In this document: piece by piece, positions 56,291 through 64,000 of the stretch | How the letters are laid out: each line of letters starts with the position of its first letter | Numbering within the stretch: the first letter of the stretch is position 1 | Assembly: GCA_018340375.1 (NCBI GenBank) | Contig: JAFFJZ010000003.1 | Location: 26,226,001-26,290,000 of the forward strand | Source: Gonatopus flavifemur | Lineage: Eukaryota > Arthropoda > Insecta > Hymenoptera > Dryinidae | Length of the DNA stretch: 64,000 nt | Reading direction: 5' to 3' | Made by a program: the position numbers and the translations under genes | The notes under the pieces: model-generated | Databases searched by the model: none | What the model was told of the DNA's origin: nothing | What the model saw: the letters and a program-made list of their open reading frames with translations, nothing else

Positions 56291-56530
56291 AAAAATCACT
56301 CGTTTCACTCTACTAAGTCTCAGAAGAGAGCCAGTCCGCTTTGAGTGGGATTTTCACTCGTTTCGAGTGGACTCCCACTCTTTTAGACTGAAAAATTCAC
56401 TGACTGTGAGTTTATAACTTCAAATCTCAGATTATCACTCTGAAAGAGTGGAAATTTCACTCGAAATTTCGATAGGCTCACTTTGGGCTGGCTAAAGAGT
56501 GAATTACCACTCCAACAATTTTAGAGAGTA
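56280..56530. repeat. CACTC/GAGTG-rich block
   Basis: CACTC and GAGTG occur more than a dozen times in about 250 bases, often as AAAGAGTGGAAATTTCACTC-like palindromes. No single repeat period. Confidence 0.5.
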
Positions 56531-59500
56531 GTTGTAGTATTTATCAAACGTTCTTACAAAGTTCACAATATTTTATAAATGATTCATTGAATACCGTTAG
56601 TTATTTTTATCCAACAATGTTTGCTCTTAGAACCCAATTTCTTCAACTAAAGAAAAATTTCTCAGCCCTCATTCTGATAAATCTTGTTTTCAAGGAAACA
56701 AATAATTCAGTTCAGTGCAAAATTCTTTTCATTTCATTGAAATTCTATTTGTCGAATTGAAGAAAAAATATATTTTCGTTTCAATTTGAAAATTCTTCGT
56801 TTCAATCTCATAACTCTTTCCATTGAAGTGAAATTTTTTTCCATTGAAAAAAAAATGTATCAGAATAAGGGTAAAGAAAATTTCCTTTCAGTCAGAGAAA
56901 TTGGATTTGCAGTGTAAGAATTATTCGATGAGTCCTAATGCGTAGTGGAAATGTTGGTCAAAAAAGTATTTGAAAGATAAAAAAATATATTGGTCTTGAG
57001 AATTGGGCTTCGTGAGCATTCCTTCCTGATAAGCGTTTTACACGAATTTTTATCATTCAAGTTCATTATATGTCTCACACATACGAACCCGTGAGTACTT
57101 TTCTTTTATCTACGTGAAAAGGTGTACTGTCACAGGTGAATGGCGATAAAAATTATCTGACGGTCACGTTTTAATTATGAAGGTGATTCGTAAGGTACAA
57201 TTATTATAGTTTACAATTCCACTATTTTTTCCTCGTTTTTCAGAGTCCTCAAGAGCTTCAGGGACTTCTATTATCTCGAATCACAATTTTTGAGTTGATC
57301 AAACGAATACTTTCATCTATCTGAATTTGTTTGTTGGAACAATCGAAAAATCACATGACGGAAAATGCGATTGGATTATCTCAGATGTATGATGAATAAA
57401 TCTTTTGCTCGGGATGATTATTATATTCAAACACGGAGAAAAATCAAACTCGGTGATATAAATAATTTTCATGAAAATCTAAGACTTTCTCTTGATTTTT
57501 CAATGGACTGGAAACGATAAGACTTAGAAAATGAATTTTCACATGAAAATACAGGAGATTACGAATACTGTACAGGAAGTAACAGGTATCATTGAAATAC
57601 TGAAAGTTGAATTTTATAAAACGCATAGTAAAATTTGACTCTTCAGCATTTTGAATTTCAATCGTGTTTGTTACTTTTCATTTTGTATTCATAATCTTTC
57701 ATATTTTAGAGTAAAAATTCGTTTGCTAAACCTCATAGTTTCTAGTCTATTAGAAAACTGAAAATGTCTCAGATTTTCATAAATATCCAAATAATTTATA
57801 ATTTTTTTCCTTGACAGTTGGTTGAAATTTTCAAATTCTTTGAACGCACTCAAGTGAAACAGAAAGAATTTCATTAGTTCTGTACTATTTTAAAAATAAA
57901 AAATTGGCTTACGACAAGTTTGTTTTCCAAATTTCAAATGAATAGCAAATGAAACGGTGTTCTTTAAACTTTAAAAAAAAAATTTGTGAATCCCATACAT
58001 AAAATTTGGAAGATCTCAACAGAATTCAAAACAATTTTGGTATGAAGACCAGTTCAAAATAATATTGTGTTTGAATTTCAGTATAAATGTTGAAGATTCA
58101 ATTCAAGAATATGCGTGGTAATTGCTTCCAAACTTTTTTTATTAAAATCAATACAAATATTTTTGACAGTGCGGAAAATCTCAAGACAGTTGATTTTCCG
58201 GTACAAGGCTCAATTCGTTTATGATTTCATTTTTTCGTTTCTAGAAAATTTGTTTTATGAGATGAAAACTCACGCACGCTCTACCAAAGTTAGGAAGAAA
58301 ACAAGCTTAGCTTAAACTTGACACGAGCACAGCGGTTATATAGCACAGGATTTCAACAACAGTTTGAGAACCTTCCATTCGACCATCCAAACCTTCCTCA
58401 TCATTCAACATCCCTTTTAACCATAACTTTAAGAACTTGTATAGGGTCTTATGAAAGTTTAATAAACCTCAATTCATGGCTCAACCATCCTCAAGCGGAC
58501 ACATAACTCTCAGTCGGAGGGTCAAACTGAGATTTATCCCTCATTTTGTTAGTCAATTCGAAAAGTCGAATCAGTAAGTTTCAACAAAACTTATTAAAAT
58601 TTTCAACAACATCGCTTACGCTTATGAAAACCCATACTATTCATCTTTGTCACATTACGAGTGCAATGATGACATGTCTTGTCATCGACAAGGGACAATC
58701 AGATTAAACACCGACGACTAATCGCTATGACAGCTGTACAATATAATCAGGGAACGTGGAAACCGTGGTTCGTATGAGAGAGTTTCTCCCAATGGATACG
58801 ACGTGGAGCATCGGTGAAGTGACAATTTCACTGTAATCAGAGCCTTGGGGACGTTTTCGCTGATCCTCGAAGGAAAATTCGACATTTGCGACGACGTTCG
58901 GTAGACGTATATGAAGAAAGCTAAACTAGTACGTACAGAGATGATTTCGAATTGATTATTTTCAACGTATCGAAATCGCGTTTTCTTTTCCTGGAATGAT
59001 TCAACGTGGATTTGCAAGGAAAAGCTCTAAGGAAAAATCTGAATTTATCTTAACTTGAGCTTTTGTCTTGGCACGAATCTCGAAGCGTCTTCGCGAGAGT
59101 AGAAGAACAAGTCGCACGATGAATGCCAAATGGTGAAGGAAGGGAAAATGACATTCACCCGCACGAGATTAAGATAAGTATACACATGCTCAGGCATTGT
59201 ATACAAAAATCTGGGCCGAGGCGTGCACTTGACTCACTAACAGCTGTCTATCTGTTGAATGTCATATCAATGAATTTCGTTCCCGACATTGTTCTATTCT
59301 TCATCAATCACTAGACATGATGAAACATATTTGGACTATAGATCATTGACTTCCTGTATCAAATATCGCTTTATTTGCGTACATTATCAATTCATTTTTA
59401 TGGTTCTATAAATCATAATTATCAAACATTTTATCAAAAATGAAATAAGATTATAAGATTGACTGAGTATGGCATCAATGTAAAACCAGTACCTTGATCA

Positions 59501-60566
59501 GTATCTTTACAAGTTATGGATTCAATTACTATCAATAGCCGGGTGGTTGTTATAAATAAAGCTTATAGATAATCGCTTTATTATGTATACACACCTCCGA
59601 TTGCATCGTCGATGAGAGGGAAGACGCGTGTACACGTACGTGTATAGTATATATGCATACGTGTAATCGAGGAAATATGAAAGTGAGAGTCACATATTAT
59701 GCCCTGTTCTGTTACTCCATCCACGTTCCGTTGAACTTGACCCACTCTTTGTTCCCATGTCACACAACGTGGCTGGCAACAATAAAACCTTCGTCTACGA
59801 CCTTTTCTTGCCTTGCTCTACCTTGTCAATAGGCAGAACAAGTTCATTCGTTCATAATTTTTAATGGGTACAACGTTGCTTGATATATTTAGGATTATCG
59901 GATCACGTTGGGAATGAACTTTGATAAATTCATCATATTAAATCCCACACGAACGTATAAATCCTCTGTGGACAAGCAAAAACGGGTCAGCAGTTCTCTG
60001 TACCTTGTCGTATACGCAAATCTCTAATTAACTGTTGTATAAATTTTCCTCTGATACGGGAGCTGAAAGAGGAAAATTAATTCATTTTTCATTTTGCTCA
60101 GTGATGTGGTTCACACATTCATGATTTCTCTGACGTAAAATGAAAAGACCCATCAATCAGATCACCAAAAATATTCGATAAATGTAGAAGTTTTTATTGA
60201 AGAACGTTTTTGATTTTATGGATTGCTTTCAGTCGGATTCCTTTTTTATATGACAGGGGATCTTATGAAAGACAAGATATATCAATTCGTAGATGGACTT
60301 ATCGATTTTGTAGATAGGGAGAAGAAGGTTGATACTCATACACTGCGAAGGAAGATATGTAGCACTGAGGATGGTGGTTCTGAAACATATAATTATGCTA
60401 TAACTGTCTGGATTTTCAAATTTAAGTCGATAACACAATGTCAACCCATGTGAGCATTAACAAAACTGAAAACTAACCAAGCTTGTTCCAGCATTGGCAC
60501 ATTTAGCAGGAACAAACTTTGGCTAAGAACAAACTGTATCGTTGTTTTCAATGATCAATCGGTCGA
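56531..60566. other. No gene seen
   Basis: AT-rich DNA with short frames. A palindromic ACGTACGTGTA / TACGTGTA stretch lies at 59630-59665. The block 58700-59160 is somewhat GC-richer, and its 99-codon - strand frame (58718-59017) has no domain. Confidence 0.45.
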
Positions 60567-61061
60567 CCCACGTAAGCAGAAACGCCTTTGAAATGTATTT
60601 CGGTGAACCATTTGGAACATATTTTCAACGCATTGATCCAAGGTATTCAAATACATTTGGAATATACGCAATACATTTGGAATGCATTTGTAAAAATTAA
60701 TCCTAAATTCTTTTAATTTATTCCCTAAATAGGACTATTATGGGACGTTTGAAATACATGGTTGATGCATTTATAAATATATTTCGAAAACAATAACTAT
60801 TACATTGTATTTGTATGTGAAATGCATTGGAAACTTTCTTCGGATGCATAAAAAAAGCGCGATCGTAATTGGAAGTTTGTGTCCCAAATATTCCACCTAA
60901 AGGTTTAAAATTTCTCTAAAAATATATTCAATTTACATTTTGAACAGAAGCGAGAAAAAATCTTTCGATCATAAATTTTTCTGGATTACCAAATCTCATG
61001 GACATCATTGAGTTCTTTGGAACTCCAGTGAAATACATCTGAAGTGTGAAAAATGACAAGA

Positions 61062-61145
61062 CCTATTTGTAGATTCGAACCCTCTTCCCTATCTCACTGC
61101 CTAACATCCTAATCTAACACTTAACTGCGTGAGCTATACCAATCA
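61062..61145 (-). repeat. tRNA-like SINE head
   Basis: On the - strand, GGTATAGCTCACGCAGTTAAG is a good A box. GAGGGTTCGAATC, about 50 bases further on, is a near-perfect B box. Together they form a polymerase III internal promoter. The cloverleaf arms are only partly paired, so a tRNA-derived SINE is more likely than a functional tRNA. Confidence 0.55.
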
Positions 61146-61377
61146 TGATGACATTCGCCCAGTAAAAGCTTTAAGATCATGTTTCGGATTTGATAATCAC
61201 GAAATCGATAGAACATGCGTAGAAATGTTTAACATTTCTAAAAAAAAAAGTAATTACAATTCAATTGTTGCGTTTAGCAAAGATTTGGAAGCTTTAATTC
61301 AGGATAATCACGTCATTAGAGTACAGTTATTTTTGAGCTGAATACAGTTATTCGAAGGTATCTAAAATGCATTTTAA

Positions 61378-61992
61378 CCCTTAACGGCCAAACCTCACCC
61401 AGGCCACACAACGGCCACAGGGGTAACTCATTACCCCACGCTGAAAAAACCTGGTCGGACAAGGTGTGTAGATGTTTTGAGACTTTTAATCGATTGTTTC
61501 ATGTTCGTTGACTAGTTATTCAATATTTCTAATGGTTTAACTTGGTTAATTTATGAATGGCGTTCTAAAAACTGGTCATATAAGTCAAAATTCAGGAAAA
61601 ATTGCAAAAACATTCGCTACTCCGCTATTTTACAATATTAACGACTAAAACTCCAGGGTCGTCCGCACAATATATACCATTGCCACAAAAAAATAACAGT
61701 ATCCACCAATTATTCAAAAAGTATATTTATTTTGCGAAATTACTGGAAAGAAAAATGAAAAGAATTACAAATTATGAGATTGGCTTTTTTTGCATTTTAT
61801 CAGATTTTGAATACATATTCATGATTAGGAGCGTGAGAATACTATGTAGGCTTACTATGTTGTGCAGTCACACCTCACACATGTCTGTCACCGCCAGATG
61901 CTGTTTGTTGTATTTATTTGAAAGGTTTGAGACCTCCAATTCCACTTTTTTTGAGCCTGGGGTAACTAGTCATCCCGTGTGAGCCTTGAGGG
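61378..61992. mobile_element. piggyBac-like non-autonomous element
   Basis: The left end is TTAA|CCCTTAACGGCC. The right end, inverted, is TTGA-side CAACCCTCAAGGC, i.e. CCCTCAAGGC next to a one-base variant of TTAA. TTACCCCA and GCTGAAAAAA/GCTCAAAAAA recur in both arms. TTAA target sites and CCCTT ends are typical of piggyBac. The 126-codon frame inside (61602-61982) has no recognisable transposase motif. Confidence 0.6.
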
Positions 61993-63144
61993 TTGAAGAT
62001 ATTTCGAAGATCCCTGTCAAGATGCATCATAAAATGCAAGATACAAAATATGTCATGATCGGCAGAATGTTTATGAGGGAAAAATATGGCAAAAAATTGC
62101 AAGTATAAATGAAGGTCAAATGTTCTACCGATGGGAAAAATATAATTCAATTATGTTGAAGATGTATTGAAAATATATTCAAAGCAAAATATGATTCCTA
62201 TAGATTCTTGTCCTCATTTGACTGAATTTACATTCTCAATATATTCTAGGTATAATTTGAGTATATGATTATTATTATTATTTTCATTGTTATAAAATTT
62301 CACCCATAACTGTCATAAAGGTCGATGTATACACATTACAGCTTCAGTACGTATTTTTAATATATCTGAGATGTATTTTGAAAACTAAACAAAAACACCT
62401 TAAGAACGCATTTAATTATATTTGGAATATATTGAAAATGTATTATAAATATAGCCAGATAGAGAAGAAAATGAAAAAAGCATGGAAAATTATATTTTGC
62501 TGTAAATATATTTTCAATATATTTGTAATGTTCCTCAATTATATATATTCCTCCGAATAAAACAGCATTCATATTAGTCTGTTGGAAACAAAAAATATTT
62601 GCACCCACACAGTTCCAGGAGAACTCATAAAGAATCCTTATTGAATTGATTGTTTTCTTTATGAATTCTTTTGAGCCTGTGGTGCTGTGAGAGCAAGTTC
62701 CAAGTGTCACGGAAATATTACTGATTTGAGAACCATTTTAGAGTGAATCATTTCAAATATATTCCGTTTACATTCTGATAAATACATTTTCGCAAAAGTT
62801 TTCAAAATATATTTCAAAAACATTTGGAAAAATCCTTTTTCTAGCAATCTTCCGGTAATGTAATTGAAAATCTTTCCTTAGAAATTCTTTTGTTCAAAAT
62901 TGATTTCAAAGTGCATTTGATGCATTTAAAATGTAGTTTGAAATCTCAAATGGTTACGTGGGATGGTACATTCATAATGTTCAAGGAATGTTCAATGCAC
63001 TTGGCACACGCTGAGAACAAGCGCAAAAACAAACCTCTGTCAAGAACAGAATATTGAATACGTGAGTGGCACAATATTGATCATTAGTGACTGAATTTCG
63101 AGATTATAACGGCTGAAGACTTGTGCATGCTCATTGGAACAGAG

Positions 63145-63205
63145 ATGGCCCAAGCCCGTCAAAAGGTCCCCACGAGGAGCCTAAGTCTGGCCCAAGTTTG
63201 ATTTG
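63145..63205. repeat. GGCCCAAG-type repeat words
   Basis: GGCCCAAGCCCGTC and CTGGCCCAAGTTTGA resemble the words at 20190-20345. Confidence 0.35.
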
Positions 63206-63240
63206 ATATCTCTGCACACTGACCTGCGTGGAAATCCGGA

Positions 63241-63340
63241 GTCTCGCAAATAGTCTCGCGTTGTCTTTCAAGTGTCTCGCTTATGAGACGAATCCAATAC
63301 CTTAGCGAGGTCTCGCTAATAATCTCGCTTGAAGTCTCGC
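63241..63340. repeat. Irregular GTCTCGC repeat cluster
   Basis: GTCTCGC occurs five times and ATCTCGC once in 100 bases, with inverted GCGAG and GAGAC words between. Spacing is irregular. Confidence 0.7.
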
Positions 63341-64000
63341 ATAGTATTGCTTTAATTCTTAGAAGAAATAATACGAACGTAGTTACATCACTTCAAATTT
63401 TAACTCTTTTTTCTAAACTTATGGAATATTTTATTTTCTCATTGAATTTTCATTGATGCATGCATTGATTTTCCATCTTTGACTAATCGATCGTGCAGTT
63501 TTCCGCTATAAAAAAGACATTTCCTTCAAAATGCATTTCCATTTTTGAATATTACGATAATTTCTTGAGAAGGTAATAAGATCGGTAATTCAATAATTTA
63601 TTGAGGATTTGAAATTACAATCATTACCAAGTATCGGTGATTCGTATTATTTTTTAGGAAGAGACTGCATTGTTTTTGGCGACAACGTTGTTAACGAAAG
63701 CTATAGTTAAGTTGTAAGGCTATAATCTGATAATCTATGAGCAATTATTCAGAAAAATCTCATTCTCCAATAATTCTTCAAGTTTTTCTGAAAATAATTA
63801 GGGAAGAGATCAAATGATATTGTTTTACCGACGATCATAGCCTATTCGTATTTCATTGTATTTCAGTTAATTCATGAAATGATTTTTTACTTGTCTTCCT
63901 ATTGCCAATACAGGCACGACAATCCATTTGATGTTAATGAGCGTTGGTTCAATATACATTCCCTACGCTCAACCGCCATACTTGGTCCACGTCATTGTCA
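63341..64000. other. No gene seen
   Basis: AT-rich sequence to the end of the window, no supported feature. Confidence 0.45.

Larger units (their letters stand above)
60567..62962. mobile_element. CCCACGTAA-ended 2.4-kb inverted-repeat element
   Basis: CCCACGTAAGCAGAAACGCC on the left, CCCACGTAACCATTTGAGAT inverted on the right. Both margins are rich in ATACATTTGGAAT and TTTGAAATG-type words. No transposase is visible, and the interior contains a SINE-like head and a piggyBac-like insertion. The boundary calls rest on the 9-base match plus the shared word content. Confidence 0.4.

Noticed and set aside
56280..56530. CRISPR-like array from the repeated CACTC/GAGTG words
   Set aside because: Repeats are only 5 to 7 bases, occur in both orientations and have irregular spacing, and the DNA is eukaryotic.
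61062..61145. Functional tRNA gene
   Set aside because: Internal promoter boxes are good, but acceptor and other stems do not pair properly. Kept as a SINE-like head instead.
62357..62710. 117-codon - strand frame
   Set aside because: Lies in AT-rich repeats of the 60567-62962 element and has no domain.

Overview
The window looks like AT-rich insect nuclear DNA. It has spliced genes with long introns, a mariner transposon and dozens of short inverted-repeat elements. A hymenopteran origin is my guess, not something the sequence proves. I see no bacterial operon, CRISPR array, rRNA gene or convincing functional tRNA.

Gene content is low. Only two host genes can be supported, and they face each other tail to tail near 35 kb. 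On the + strand, 32662-34821 is a complete five-exon gene for mitochondrial ribosomal protein S11 (uS11m, 214 residues, all splice sites and reading phases consistent). On the - strand, four exons between 45312 and 35360 encode the trypsin-like catalytic domain of a secreted serine protease. Its introns are 2 to 4 kb long, and its N-terminal exons were not found. The rest is intergenic or intronic DNA.

The first 32 kb is mostly mobile-element debris. It holds a mariner element with an uninterrupted 351-residue transposase (12048-13103) lying inside arms that match a 525-bp inverted-repeat element at 8822-9346. It also holds a hAT-type element with a perfect 8-bp target duplication (9356-9580), a mariner deletion derivative with flanking TA (25159-25381), and two nested hAT-like elements at 28.29-29.07 kb whose target duplications can be untangled. 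A stack of CCCTGGT-ended elements lies at 31 kb.

From 37 to 41.6 kb the protease introns carry a dense series of foldback elements, several ending in CAC. From 45.3 to 64 kb no gene could be supported. That stretch holds scattered foldbacks, a likely piggyBac-type element (61378-61992) inside a 2.4-kb inverted-repeat element (60567-62962), a tRNA-like SINE head near 61.1 kb and a run of GTCTCGC words at 63.2 kb.

The most interesting signal is the organisation of the non-autonomous elements: sequence-unrelated foldbacks sharing the same few terminal bases, and nested insertions that give relative ages. No previously undescribed multi-gene system was recognised.
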